A stretch of 64,000 nt of DNA from contig CP140036.1 of NCBI GenBank assembly GCA_039829995.1, positions 186,001 through 250,000 on the forward strand. The letters are read 5' to 3'. The notes beneath the pieces are model-generated. The model did no database searches, was not told where the DNA came from, and saw nothing but the letters and a program-made list of their open reading frames with translations. Below, piece after piece: positions 31,020-41,005 of this stretch. A program made the position numbers and the translations under genes. This stretch comes from Buchnera aphidicola (Nurudea yanoniella). GTDB lineage: Bacteria; Pseudomonadota; Gammaproteobacteria; Enterobacterales; Enterobacteriaceae. The number at the start of each line of letters is the position of its first letter. Within the stretch, counting starts at the first letter, position 1.

Positions 31020-32282
31020 ATGGATATTGAAATTAAAATTCCTGATATTGGTATAGAAACGGTTGAAGTAATTGAAATATTTGTAAAAATAGGCGATAAA
31101 ATAAAAAAAAATGATTCTTTAATTACTGTCGAGGGACAAAAAGTATCTATGGAAATTCCATCTAGTAAATCAGGAATAATACAGTCTATTTTTGTACAAG
31201 TAGGACAAAAAGTAAAATCTGGTTCACTAATTTTATCACTTTCAAATTCCAGTAAAAATCATGTATTGCAAAATAATAAAAAATTTTATTTAGATAATTT
31301 AGAATATGATAATAAAAGACATTTTGAAAGAGATATTTTTATAGAAGATAATAGCTTAAAAGAAGAAAAATTAGTTCATGCTACTCCTATTATTCGAAGA
31401 TTAGCTAGGAAATTAGATATTAATTTATCTCATGTAATAGGTAGTGGAAGAAAAGGGAGAATTATTAAAGAAGATATTTCTGCATATGTACAAAATAAAT
31501 CAATACAAAATAAAAAGAATATTAATGTAAAACATAAAAGCGAAGAAAAATCTATTCAAGGTAGTTATGATAAATTAAAAAAATCTTCAGAATTGTGGCT
31601 GACAAATATTCAAAAAGCTTCTAGCAAACATTTATGTCAGAGTTGGTCTGTTATTCCTCATGTGACTCAATTTGACGAAGCTGATATTACTAATTTAGAA
31701 AAATTTAGAAAAGATTATAATATTAAATTAAGTGCGAAAAAATCTGATTTAAAGCTAACGATATTAGTTTTTGTAATAAAAGTAGTAGCTAAGTCATTAA
31801 AGAGTTTTCCTCGATTTAATAGTATATTATGTCCTAATACTAAGAAAAAATTAATATTGAATAAAGATATAAATATAGGAATTGCTGTAGATACTAATGA
31901 TGGATTATTAGTCCCTGTTATTCGTAATGCTGACAAAAAAGATATTATTGATTTATTATTGAAATTAAATTATTTATCTAAGAAAGCTAAATCAAAAACT
32001 TTAGATGTTATAGATACAACAAATGGAAATTTTACAATTTCTAATTTAGGAGGGATTGGTGGCACCAATTTTACGCCTATTATAAATTATCCGGAGGTAG
32101 CAATTTTAGGAATATCAAAAGCTTTTATAAAATCGCATTGGAACGGTAAAGAATTTAAACCACATTTAATGCTTCCATTATCATTGTCTTATGATCATCG
32201 CGTTGTTGATGGAGCAGAAGCTGCTCGATTTATTACTTTAATCAGTGAAATGTTATCAGATATTAGATTATTAATAGTTTAA
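31020..32282 (+). CDS. aceF: Pyruvate dehydrogenase E2 (dihydrolipoamide acetyltransferase), one lipoyl domain
   Basis: Core of the pyruvate dehydrogenase complex. It has 420 residues, while E. coli AceF has 630 with three lipoyl domains. A single lipoyl domain covers residues 1-75, with the lysine in VEGQKVSMEIP, where E. coli has DKASME. The peripheral subunit-binding domain is at about 120-160 (ATPIIRRLARKLDINLSHV). The catalytic acyltransferase domain ends in DHRVVDGAEAARF with the active-site His. It starts 8 bases after aceE. One lipoyl arm is enough for activity in other bacteria. Confidence 0.96.
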   Translation: MDIEIKIPDIGIETVEVIEIFVKIGDKIKKNDSLITVEGQKVSMEIPSSKSGIIQSIFVQVGQKVKSGSLILSLSNSSKNHVLQNNKKFYLDNLEYDNKRHFERDIFIEDNSLKEEKLVHATPIIRRLARKLDINLSHVIGSGRKGRIIKEDISAYVQNKSIQNKKNINVKHKSEEKSIQGSYDKLKKSSELWLTNIQKASSKHLCQSWSVIPHVTQFDEADITNLEKFRKDYNIKLSAKKSDLKLTILVFVIKVVAKSLKSFPRFNSILCPNTKKKLILNKDINIGIAVDTNDGLLVPVIRNADKKDIIDLLLKLNYLSKKAKSKTLDVIDTTNGNFTISNLGGIGGTNFTPIINYPEVAILGISKAFIKSHWNGKEFKPHLMLPLSLSYDHRVVDGAEAARFITLISEMLSDIRLLIV

Positions 32283-32393
32283 ATCATTAAATGAATTTTA
32301 AATTTAATGTTTTATATTGTTACAAATAATTTTTGAAATATTTGATTTTAATGAAAAATATAGAAAAATTTTCTTTATAAATAGGTAGGAATA

Positions 32394-33812
32394 ATGTCGT
32401 ATAAAAAAATATACACTCAAGTAGTAGTGATTGGATCAGGTCCTTCAGGATATTCTTCTGCTTTTCGCTGTTCAGATTTAGGATTAGATACAATTTTAAT
32501 AGAAAAATATAATAATTTAGGAGGTGTTTGTCTTAACGTAGGTTGTATTCCTTCAAAATCTTTATTGCATATATCTAAAGTTATAAAAGAATCAAAAAAT
32601 TTATTTAACATAGGTGTTGCATTTTCTAAACCAATTTTTGATATAAATAAGATACGTCAGTGGAAAGATGGAGTTATTAATAAGCTTAGTTCTGGAATAA
32701 AAAACATGGCGAATCAACGTAATATAGAAGTCATTTTTGGAAACGCGCAATTTTTAGATAAAAAAAGTATATTAGTAAAAAATGGAGATGAAAGCATTAT
32801 TATTTTTTTTGAAAATGTTATCATAGCAGTAGGTTCTCGTTCTAAAAAGTTAAAATATGTTCCTTCTGACGATTTTAGAATATGGGATTCTTCTATTGCA
32901 TTATCGCTTCCTCATATACCTGATAATTTATTAATTATTGGATCAGGTATTATTGGTTTAGAAATGGCTACTGTTTATAGCTCATTAGGATCTCAAGTAG
33001 ATATTATAGATAGTTCACATGAATTGTTATCGCATTTAGATAGAGATATAGTGAACATTTTTTATAATGCAGTAAAAAAAGATTTTAATATTTTTTTAAA
33101 TTCTGAAATTAAAGAAATTGTTCCAGAAAAAAATGGTTTTTTAGTTTCGAGAAATAAAGAAAACAATGTTCGGAATACTAAATTGTATAATGCTATTTTA
33201 GTTGCAGTGGGGAGAGAATCAAATTTAGAGTCTTTAAACATTAATAAAATAGGATTAGAAGTAGATTGCAATAGATTTCTTAAAATAGATAAAAAATTAC
33301 GTACAAATATATCTAATATATATGCTATTGGAGATGTTACCGGCCAACCTATGTTAGCGCATAAAGGCATGCATCAAGGTCATATAGCAGCTGAAGTTAT
33401 TTTTGGGAAAAACCATGTTTTCAATCCTTATGTAGTTCCATGTGTATTGTATACGGATCCAGAAGTAGCTTGGGTAGGAATGACAGAAAAGGAAGCTATT
33501 CACAATAAAATAGAATATGAAAGTGCAGTATTTCCATGGAATTTTTTAGGAAAAGCAATATCTTCAAATTTTTCTTGTGGCATGACTAAATTAATTTTTC
33601 ATTCAAAAACAAGAAAAATTATAGGTGGTTCTGTTGTTGGAAGCCATGCTGGAGAATTATTAGGAGAAATTGGATTAGCAATCGAAATGGGTTGCGATGT
33701 AGAAGATATTGCATTAACTATTCACGCTCATCCTACCTTATATGAATCTATAAATTTATCGGCACAAATTTTTCAAGGGACTATTACTGATATGTTAAAT
33801 TTAAAAAAGTAG
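32394..33812 (+). CDS. lpd: Dihydrolipoamide dehydrogenase (E3)
   Basis: FAD enzyme that reoxidises dihydrolipoamide in the pyruvate (and, if present, 2-oxoglutarate) dehydrogenase complexes. It has 472 residues (474 in E. coli). The FAD motif is VIGSGPSGYSSAFR. The redox disulfide is in GGVCLNVGCIPSK, the NAD motif is IIGSGIIGLEMATVYSSLG, and the catalytic His-Glu is in HAHPTLYESI. It follows aceF after 111 bases, which may contain its own promoter, as in E. coli. Confidence 0.97.
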   Translation: MSYKKIYTQVVVIGSGPSGYSSAFRCSDLGLDTILIEKYNNLGGVCLNVGCIPSKSLLHISKVIKESKNLFNIGVAFSKPIFDINKIRQWKDGVINKLSSGIKNMANQRNIEVIFGNAQFLDKKSILVKNGDESIIIFFENVIIAVGSRSKKLKYVPSDDFRIWDSSIALSLPHIPDNLLIIGSGIIGLEMATVYSSLGSQVDIIDSSHELLSHLDRDIVNIFYNAVKKDFNIFLNSEIKEIVPEKNGFLVSRNKENNVRNTKLYNAILVAVGRESNLESLNINKIGLEVDCNRFLKIDKKLRTNISNIYAIGDVTGQPMLAHKGMHQGHIAAEVIFGKNHVFNPYVVPCVLYTDPEVAWVGMTEKEAIHNKIEYESAVFPWNFLGKAISSNFSCGMTKLIFHSKTRKIIGGSVVGSHAGELLGEIGLAIEMGCDVEDIALTIHAHPTLYESINLSAQIFQGTITDMLNLKK

Positions 33813-34123
33813 TAGTGTATTTATTATAATTTATGTAATATTTGAATATAGATACGATGAAAAATAATTTTTATTATAACTTAATACGTTTCGAAAATAT
33901 AAAATTTTATATATGAAATTTATATAGATTATTCTATGTTTTACGAGATTTTGAATATTTTAAATTAAACAATTAATTTTTTTAGCTTTAATTAATTTAT
34001 GTAAAATTATGCATGAAAAATTTCTTCAATTATTGTTTTAATGATTTATAGTTGTTATAAGATAATTGTTATTGTTTTAAAGGCTTTAATTTTTTATAAA
34101 AATTATTTAAAATTTCACATATG
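33813..34123. other. Gene-free convergent gap between lpd and mtnN
   Basis: About 311 A+T-rich bases. From memory, other Buchnera strains have speE and speD here; no spermidine-synthase or AdoMet-decarboxylase sequence is recognisable. No strong terminator hairpin is evident for lpd. Confidence 0.5.
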
Positions 34124-34852
34124 TTATTCGTGTATATAAAAATGATGTAGAAAATATTGAAAAATTTTTAAAAGCATTTCTGAAGCTAAGTGCGAAAATT
34201 TTTGAAAATCTAATGCAGCATAGTTATTGGAATGATCAGATATAGTTTTAATAATTAAAAACGGTTTGTTAAATTGGTAGCATACTTGAGCAATTGCTGT
34301 TGATTCCATATCTACGGCGATTGCTTCTGGAAAATGTATTTTTAATTTATTTTTTTTTGTTTTTTCATGAATAAATGAATCTCCGCTTATTATAAGACCT
34401 TTTTTATAATAAATATTTAATTTTATCATATATGTTTCAATTAATTTTGTTAAATAATTATTTATTGAAAATATTTGAGGAAAATTCTTGACTTGTCCTT
34501 TTTTATAACCAAATGGAGTGAGATCAACATCATGATAGCATGTACTACAAGGCAGTACTATAGTTCCAAGTTTCATATTTTTACTTAAACTACCAGCTGT
34601 TCCAATATTAATAATAACATCTATTTTATAAACATATAATAAAATAGTACATGTTATACTAGCTGAAGTTTTTCCTATTCCTGATTGTATTAATATTATT
34701 TTAATATTTTTTAATTTTCCTATATAAAATTTTTTATTATAGATAATTTTTTTTTTATAAAATTTAATATATTTATATAGTAAATTAATTTCTTCGCTTA
34801 ATGCTCCAATAATTCCAATTGTGATATTTTTTTTATCATTTTTTTCTTTCAT
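34124..34852 (-). CDS. mtnN: 5'-methylthioadenosine/S-adenosylhomocysteine nucleosidase
   Basis: Cleaves adenine from MTA and SAH, recycling products of methylation and polyamine synthesis. It has 242 residues from the ATG at 34852, which has GAG seven bases upstream; an in-frame GTG at 34870 is an alternative. The start matches at IGIIGALSEEINLL with the catalytic Glu. The Met-Glu of the ribose site is in IAVDMESTAIAQVC, and the catalytic Asp is in TISDHSNN. Probably cotranscribed with erpA, 33 bases upstream. Confidence 0.94.
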   Translation of the reverse strand: MKEKNDKKNITIGIIGALSEEINLLYKYIKFYKKKIIYNKKFYIGKLKNIKIILIQSGIGKTSASITCTILLYVYKIDVIINIGTAGSLSKNMKLGTIVLPCSTCYHDVDLTPFGYKKGQVKNFPQIFSINNYLTKLIETYMIKLNIYYKKGLIISGDSFIHEKTKKNKLKIHFPEAIAVDMESTAIAQVCYQFNKPFLIIKTISDHSNNYAALDFQKFSHLASEMLLKIFQYFLHHFYIHE

Positions 34853-34885
34853 AATTTTCTCAAATTTCACTTGGAAACTATTTCG

Positions 34886-35230
34886 TTAAATGCTGAATGA
34901 AATTCCGCAACTGCAAGTAGTTTTTGCTTTCGGATTAAATATTATAAATTTCGAACCGTTTAAATTTTCTTGATAATCTATTGTTCCGCCTTTTATATAT
35001 TGAAGACTGATAGGATCTATTATAATAGACGCATTTAATTTAGTGATAATTGTATCATCATCGTATTGTTTTTTGTCAAATTTAAAGTTGTATTGAAATC
35101 CACTACAACCCCCACCAGTGATGTAAATTCTTAGTTTTAAATTAGATAATTTAGATGTTTCAGTAATAGAATTAATTTTTTTAATAGCTTTTTGAGAAAA
35201 AGATAGTAAACGTTTAGATGTTTGTTTCAT
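34886..35230 (-). CDS. erpA: A-type iron-sulfur carrier ErpA
   Basis: Delivers Fe-S clusters to apo-proteins, in E. coli including those of isoprenoid synthesis. It has 114 residues, exactly as in E. coli, when started at the ATG at 35230 (SD-like GAGA upstream); an upstream TTG at 35275 would add 15 unmatched residues. Three cluster-binding cysteines are seen: GGGCSGFQYNF and the final TCSCGISFSI. In this window it may be paired functionally with grxD. Confidence 0.95.
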   Translation of the reverse strand: MKQTSKRLLSFSQKAIKKINSITETSKLSNLKLRIYITGGGCSGFQYNFKFDKKQYDDDTIITKLNASIIIDPISLQYIKGGTIDYQENLNGSKFIIFNPKAKTTCSCGISFSI

Positions 35231-35342
35231 ATTATGTTTCTCAACTTTAAAATTTTTATTTTTAAAATAGTGCAAATAATATATTTAATTTATTTTAATG
35301 TTTAAAAATTTTTAAATTTGTTTTTTTAAAAAATAAAATATT

Positions 35343-36506
35343 TTATTTAGATTTTTTCCTTAAGAAAGCTGGGATATCTAGATAATCAATATTATCATTT
35401 TTTGATAGTGTATTATTTATATTTTTTGATTGTTTCGTATCAATTGTATATTTTTTTGTATTGAAAAACATATTCGGTTTTTCATATTCAAAATTAAAGG
35501 ATGTTTTTTTTGAATGTATAGTTTTTGAAAATTGTGTGTATGTGGATGTTTTTCCAATTTTAATGCCTGTTGCTATTATTGTAACTCGAAGTGTATCGTT
35601 CATTTCTGTATTTAGCGATGTTCCAATTACTACAGTAGCATTATCAGAAGAAAAAGATCTTATAATATTACCTACAGTTTCAAATTCATCTAGTGTCATA
35701 TTAAATCCTGAAGTAATGTTAACTAATACTCCTTTAGCTCCGGATAAATCGATATCCTCTAATAGAGGACTAAAAATAGCAATTTCAGATGCTTCTTTAG
35801 CCCTATTTTCTCCAGAAGCGACTCCTGTTCCCATCATAGAAAATCCCATTTCAGACATTATAGTACGTATATCGGCAAAATCTACATTAATTAAACCAGG
35901 TTTAGTCATAAGTTCTGCTATTCCTTGAACTGCTCCTTTTAAAACATTATTTGCTGCACTAAAAGCGTCTAATAAAGAAATACCTTTTTTTAGTACTTTT
36001 AACAATTTATCATTTTGAATAGTGATGAGCGAATCAACATATTTTGATAGTTCTATTATACCTTGATCCGCATAAGTCATTCTTTTTTTTCCTTCAAAGC
36101 TAAAAGGTTTAGTTACTATAGCTACTGTTAGAATTCCTAGTTCTTTTGCAATTTCTGCAATAACAGGAGCTGCACCTGTACCTGTTCCGCCTCCCATTCC
36201 AGCTGCTATGAAAATCATATCTGAATCTTCTAATATTGATTTTAGGTTTTCTTTATCTTCTTCAGCAGCATTTCGTCCTATTTTAGGATTAGCTCCCGCT
36301 CCTAGTCCTTGTGTTATATGATTTCCTATTTGTATAGTTTTTCCAACTTCTATTTTTTTTAATGCTTGTATATCTGTATTTATAGCAAAAAATTCTACGC
36401 CTTCAATTTTTTCTCGAACCATATGTTCCACAGCATTACCTCCCCCTCCTCCTATTCCTACTACTTTAATAATTGCATCGTTATTTTTTTCGACAGGTTC
36501 AAACAT
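35343..36506 (-). CDS. ftsZ: Cell division GTPase FtsZ
   Basis: Tubulin-like protein that forms the division ring. It has 387 residues (383 in E. coli). The GTP-binding tubulin signature is [17 protein letters not shown], preceded by [17 protein letters not shown]. The T7 loop [13 protein letters not shown] is complete. A diverged linker of about 50 residues leads to the C-terminal peptide [13 protein letters not shown], which binds FtsA. Last gene of the dcw cluster here; lpxC, its usual follower, is missing, as expected of an organism without lipid A synthesis. Confidence 0.97.
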   Translation of the reverse strand: MFEPVEKNNDAIIKVVGIGGGGGNAVEHMVREKIEGVEFFAINTDIQALKKIEVGKTIQIGNHITQGLGAGANPKIGRNAAEEDKENLKSILEDSDMIFIAAGMGGGTGTGAAPVIAEIAKELGILTVAIVTKPFSFEGKKRMTYADQGIIELSKYVDSLITIQNDKLLKVLKKGISLLDAFSAANNVLKGAVQGIAELMTKPGLINVDFADIRTIMSEMGFSMMGTGVASGENRAKEASEIAIFSPLLEDIDLSGAKGVLVNITSGFNMTLDEFETVGNIIRSFSSDNATVVIGTSLNTEMNDTLRVTIIATGIKIGKTSTYTQFSKTIHSKKTSFNFEYEKPNMFFNTKKYTIDTKQSKNINNTLSKNDNIDYLDIPAFLRKKSK

Positions 36507-36527
36507 AAATTTATATCCTACTTTTTA

Positions 36528-37787
36528 TTATAGTTCTTTTTTTATCCAGTTATTAAAAAAATTAAACCATTTTTTAAAAATATTTGCAGACATTTTGTTT
36601 TTGTTATAGCTTTTATAATGTTCTTTACCATAATATAGTAATCCTACTGTAGTAGAATAGTTAGATTTTTCGATGTTATTTACTAAACTTATAATTTCTT
36701 TTGGTTTTCCTATTCTTACAGGTATGTCAAAAATTTTTTTAGCATTTTCTTTTAATAATTTAATATTTGAAGCTCCACCGGTGAAAACTATTCCCGCTCC
36801 AAATTCATAGTGATTGTTTGATTTTTTTAATTTTTTTTGTGTATTTAAAATTTTTTTATTTATTAAATTGAGTAATTCAGTGTATCTTGGTTCAATAATT
36901 TCTATTAATGTATTTTTTTTAAATTTTTTAATTGATGTATTATTAGAATTAGATATTTCTATTTGTTTGTGCATATCGTTAGAAGAAGAAATGTCAGCAC
37001 ATCCATATTGAATTTTTGTTGTTTCAGCTTTTATAAAAGGAATTTTAAATGCATAAGAAATATCATTTGTAACTGAATTTCCAGCATAAGGAATAACACA
37101 ACTATTTTTGAGCGTTCCATTGGTATACATAGAAAGATCTATTGTTCCTCCACCGATATCTGCCATACATACACCTAATTTTTTCTCATCTTTTGTTAAA
37201 ATTGCTTTACTGGAAGCTAATCCTGAAAAAATAATACGATTTATTTTTATTCCACATGTTTCTACTGCTTTAACAATGTTTTTTTCTATTTCAGAATGGC
37301 ACGTAATTAAATGAACTTGAACTTTTATTCTTTTTCCTGATAATCCAATTGGATTTTTTATTCCAATGCGTTTATCTATAGAATATTCTTGTGGAATAAT
37401 ATGTAAAATACGATGTTCGTTTTGAATACGAACGCATTTCGCTGTGTGTATTACATTTTTTATATCTTCTATTGTAACTTCATTTTTAGATATAGGGACA
37501 ATTCCTATTTCATTTTGACTGTTAATATATTTATTAGATATCGCTAAGTATACAGAAGAAATTTGGCAATCTGCCATATTTTCTGCTTGATAAATAGATT
37601 TTTTGATACATTTTATAATTAGTTTTAAATCATATATGATACCCTGGCTTATTCCTAGCGCAGGACAAATACCTATTCCTATAATATTTATAACTCCATC
37701 TGTTAGCATTTCTCCTACTAAAGTTATCACTTTCGTTGTTCCAATTTCTAATCCAACTATTAAATTTCTGTTGTTTTCTTTTGTCAT
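36528..37787 (-). CDS. ftsA: Cell division protein FtsA
   Basis: Actin-like protein that tethers FtsZ to the membrane. It has 419 residues (420 in E. coli). The phosphate 1 motif is VGLEIGTTKVITLVGE, phosphate 2 is MADIGGGTIDLSMYTNG, and the adenosine motif is GIVFTGGASNIKLL. The C-terminal amphipathic helix FKKWFNFFNNWIKKEL is the membrane-targeting sequence. It lies 18 bases after ftsQ and 21 before ftsZ. Confidence 0.96.
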   Translation of the reverse strand: MTKENNRNLIVGLEIGTTKVITLVGEMLTDGVINIIGIGICPALGISQGIIYDLKLIIKCIKKSIYQAENMADCQISSVYLAISNKYINSQNEIGIVPISKNEVTIEDIKNVIHTAKCVRIQNEHRILHIIPQEYSIDKRIGIKNPIGLSGKRIKVQVHLITCHSEIEKNIVKAVETCGIKINRIIFSGLASSKAILTKDEKKLGVCMADIGGGTIDLSMYTNGTLKNSCVIPYAGNSVTNDISYAFKIPFIKAETTKIQYGCADISSSNDMHKQIEISNSNNTSIKKFKKNTLIEIIEPRYTELLNLINKKILNTQKKLKKSNNHYEFGAGIVFTGGASNIKLLKENAKKIFDIPVRIGKPKEIISLVNNIEKSNYSTTVGLLYYGKEHYKSYNKNKMSANIFKKWFNFFNNWIKKEL

Positions 37788-37805
37788 AATTATAGCCTGT
37801 ATGTA

Positions 37806-38546
37806 TTATGTCCATTCTATCGCTATACCAGATATGTATCTTATATCAATGTGCTTTATTTTTTTTTTCATTGTTCTTTCTTTTTCAGTTAAAAATTTCC
37901 AAACATTCATTAGTCTTTTCAATCTCATAATATTAGTATAATTTAATTTACCTAAAATTATTTCAATATTATTTTGAATAAATAATTTCCAAGAATTTTG
38001 GGATGTTATTATAATAGACTTCAAAAGGATATTATTTTTTTTGAGTACGTTTTGGACTGTATTATAGTTGTTTAAAAAGTCTTTTATGCTATTTTTCGAT
38101 CCATAAAACCGTAAAATATTTTCAGAAAAAAAACTTTTTATAATTTTAGTACTTACTCCGTTTTCATTCAATATATATTTGTCATTCCAATATGCAATAG
38201 GATTAAAATTTTCTAAATAAATTAACAACGTGTCATTATTTAATGCATTTATTTTAATATTGCGTATAAAAGGCAATTTTTTAAGTTCATTTTTTAAAAA
38301 AATATTGTACTGAAAATTAGTATTATATGGTTTTTTTAGAGATAGAATAAAATTTTTAAGTGCATTTTTATTAAAATAATGAAATTTACCTTTAATAATT
38401 AAATGAGATATTTTTTTATTAGAAAGTTGTTGAGAAAATTTTATTAATATAAAACTATTTAAGATTATGAAAGAAATCAAAAATAATATGACTGCATATT
38501 TCAGTAGTTTTTGTGTTATTCCATAATATGATGATTTATATTTCAT
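37806..38546 (-). CDS. ftsQ: Cell division protein FtsQ
   Basis: Bitopic divisome protein that recruits FtsB and FtsL. It has 246 residues (276 in E. coli). A short cytoplasmic tail is followed by one membrane helix (residues 15-36, LKYAVILFLISFIILNSFIL). The POTRA domain is at about 42-110 (ISHLIIKGKFHYF to LPFIRNIKI), then the beta domain with IAYWNDKYILNENG. Identity is supported by position between ddlB and ftsA. Diverged but without frame damage. Confidence 0.9.
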   Translation of the reverse strand: MKYKSSYYGITQKLLKYAVILFLISFIILNSFILIKFSQQLSNKKISHLIIKGKFHYFNKNALKNFILSLKKPYNTNFQYNIFLKNELKKLPFIRNIKINALNNDTLLIYLENFNPIAYWNDKYILNENGVSTKIIKSFFSENILRFYGSKNSIKDFLNNYNTVQNVLKKNNILLKSIIITSQNSWKLFIQNNIEIILGKLNYTNIMRLKRLMNVWKFLTEKERTMKKKIKHIDIRYISGIAIEWT

Positions 38547-38575
38547 TTTTATGTAAATTTAGTTGGTTTAAAACT

Positions 38576-39496
38576 TTAATGAGCCGATTTTAATATAGTT
38601 AAAACTAGTGATTTAAACGATATTCCTGCTTGCTTAGAAGCTATAGGAATTAAACTTTTTTTTGTCATTCCAGGACAAGTATTCATTTCTAATAGCCAAA
38701 ATTTTTTATATTTGTCCATAATGAGATCAATTCTTCCCCATCCTGTACATCCAAGTATATTCCATGCCATTTTTATTATTTTTTTTAATTCTATTTCTTT
38801 TTTTTTATCTAACCCGCTAGGACAAAAATATTTAGTATTTTCAGATTCATATTTAGATTTATAGTCATAAAAAGCGTTTTTTGAAATAATTAAAACAGAT
38901 GGTAATATTTTATTTTCTAAAATTCCTACAGAATATTCTGATCCATACACAAATTTTTCAATAAGTATATTTTTATCATATTGAAATGCTTTCATGCACG
39001 CTTTTTTTAAATAATTGTACGAATTAATTAATGAAATTCCAATGCTTGATCCTCCTGTATTAGGTTTTATTATAAGAGGTAATCCTAATGATAAGATATT
39101 TTTTTGAAATGTTTTTTTTGATGTTTTTTCAAATTTTTCTATATTTGTAAAGTAATAAGGTATTGTAGGTAAATTAACGCTGTTCCATAATAATTTCGTC
39201 TTCATTTTGTCTATTGAAATAGCAGATGATAAAATTCGACTTCCAGTATAAGAGATATTTAAATATTTTAATATTCCTTGTATAGTTCCATTTTCACCTT
39301 CATTACCATGAAGAGCAAGAAATGCTTTTTTGAACCCTTGAGTAGGTAATTGAATAATCGGATAATATTTAGTATCTATAGGATACGCATTTATTTTAGA
39401 ATTCAATAAACTATTGAGTATATTATATCCAGATAATAAGGATATATTTCGTTCTTTAGATGTTCCTCCTAGTAGTACTGCTACTTTTTCTATCAT
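38576..39496 (-). CDS. ddlB: D-alanine--D-alanine ligase
   Basis: ATP-grasp enzyme that makes D-Ala-D-Ala for peptidoglycan precursors. It has 306 residues, as in E. coli DdlB. The N terminus is VAVLLGGTSKERNISLLSG. The catalytic Ser loop is NTGGSSIGISL, and the C-terminal substrate region WLLEMNTCPGMTKKSL is intact. The start ATG at 39496 has AGGAG at a good distance and lies inside the 3' end of murC, a 41-base overlap. Confidence 0.96.
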   Translation of the reverse strand: MIEKVAVLLGGTSKERNISLLSGYNILNSLLNSKINAYPIDTKYYPIIQLPTQGFKKAFLALHGNEGENGTIQGILKYLNISYTGSRILSSAISIDKMKTKLLWNSVNLPTIPYYFTNIEKFEKTSKKTFQKNILSLGLPLIIKPNTGGSSIGISLINSYNYLKKACMKAFQYDKNILIEKFVYGSEYSVGILENKILPSVLIISKNAFYDYKSKYESENTKYFCPSGLDKKKEIELKKIIKMAWNILGCTGWGRIDLIMDKYKKFWLLEMNTCPGMTKKSLIPIASKQAGISFKSLVLTILKSAH

Positions 39497-40961
39497 AATA
39501 TTTCTCCTTTTCTAATATTTGAAAATTTTTTATAATATATTTGTTTGATATAACGTTTATATTTCCTGCTCCTTGTATTAAAAGTAAATCATTTCCTGAT
39601 AGTTTGTTTTTTAAAATTTCGAATATTTTATTATTTTTCAATATTAACGTAACTGATTTTTCTCTATACTTGGATAGTTCTTGATATAAAGCAAGGCTAT
39701 CTGATCCTGAAATAATTTTTTCTCCGGAAGAGTAAACTTTTAAGATCAATAATTCATCTACTTTCAGTAATATATTTATAAATTGTTTAAATAGATAATG
39801 CATTCTTGTGTATCTATGTGGTTGAAAAATCATTATTAATTTTTTTTTTGGCCATCCAGATCTAGCAGTTTGAATACTTGCTAAAATTTCATTGGGATGA
39901 TGTCCATAATCTTTTATAATGGTAATCTTATTTTTTTTATTTTTTGAACAACAAATAAAAAATTTTTTGCATAATTCAAATCTACGTTTAACACCTTTAA
40001 ATTTTTTTAAAGATTTAGCAATTCCAGCATTACTAATTTTTTCTTGGATAGCAACGGCTATGGCTGCTGTTGCATTAAGAGCGTTATGTTTTCCAGGAAT
40101 ATTTAAAATAGCATTTAATACGAGTTTTTTGTTTTTTGTTATTCTAAAATAACTAGAAAATTTATTTTGTTTGTATTTATCTATTTTTATATCAGCATCT
40201 AAACTAAATCCATAAGTAACGATATTACAATGTATTGATGATATTATATTTCTAATATTGTTATCATCAATGCATACTATTGCTGTTCCATAAAATGGAA
40301 GATTATTTATAAATTTAATAAAAGTATTTTTTAGATTTTTAAAGTTTCCATTATAGTTGTCTAAATGATCATTATCTATGTTTGTTAATACGGCTATAGT
40401 TGGTTTTAAATATAGTAGCGAAGCATCGCTTTCATCTGCTTCTATTATACAATAAGAACTTTTGCCTAATTGAACATTATTATTAAGTTCTTGGAGATAT
40501 CCTCCAGTTATTAATGTTGGATCTAAATTATTATTATCAAATATATTAAATATTATTGAAGAAGTAGTAGTTTTTCCATGTGTTCCAGATACTGCAATTC
40601 CATATTTGTCTTTTATTATTTCGGATAACATTTTACCTCTTGGTATTATGGGAATTTTTAAAGCTTTGGCTTGTATAATTTCAGGATTAAAAGGTGATAT
40701 TGCACTAGATATTACTATGAAATTTGCATTTTTAATATTTTTTTTTGAATGTTTGGAAAATATTTTTGCACCTAAATTAGCTAATTTTTTTGTAATAGGG
40801 GTAGATTCTAAGTCGGAACCGCTTATAATGTATCCATTTTTAAGTAAAATTTCAGCTATTCCACTCATTCCTATTCCTCCAATTCCAACAAAATGGATGT
40901 GATTTTTATGACACATTTTTGAAATAAGCGAATTAGAGTAATGTATGTTATTATTTTTCAT
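39456..40961 (-). CDS. murC: UDP-N-acetylmuramate--L-alanine ligase
   Basis: Adds the first amino acid, L-Ala, to UDP-MurNAc. It has 501 residues (491 in E. coli). The N-terminal domain has HFVGIGGIGMSGIAEIL, the P-loop is GIAVSGTHGKTTTSS, and ADESDASLLYL and the ligase-domain DYGHHPNEILASI follow. The last 15 or so residues (EKYYDRKSSSTTRRNI) have no E. coli counterpart and come from reading through the start of ddlB. Unlike four other mur genes in this operon, its frame is intact. Confidence 0.95.
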   Translation of the reverse strand: MKNNNIHYSNSLISKMCHKNHIHFVGIGGIGMSGIAEILLKNGYIISGSDLESTPITKKLANLGAKIFSKHSKKNIKNANFIVISSAISPFNPEIIQAKALKIPIIPRGKMLSEIIKDKYGIAVSGTHGKTTTSSIIFNIFDNNNLDPTLITGGYLQELNNNVQLGKSSYCIIEADESDASLLYLKPTIAVLTNIDNDHLDNYNGNFKNLKNTFIKFINNLPFYGTAIVCIDDNNIRNIISSIHCNIVTYGFSLDADIKIDKYKQNKFSSYFRITKNKKLVLNAILNIPGKHNALNATAAIAVAIQEKISNAGIAKSLKKFKGVKRRFELCKKFFICCSKNKKNKITIIKDYGHHPNEILASIQTARSGWPKKKLIMIFQPHRYTRMHYLFKQFINILLKVDELLILKVYSSGEKIISGSDSLALYQELSKYREKSVTLILKNNKIFEILKNKLSGNDLLLIQGAGNINVISNKYIIKNFQILEKEKYYDRKSSSTTRRNI

Positions 40962-41005
40962 AAGTTAATTTATGTAAATATTTTATCATTTGTGATTATA
41001 TTAAA

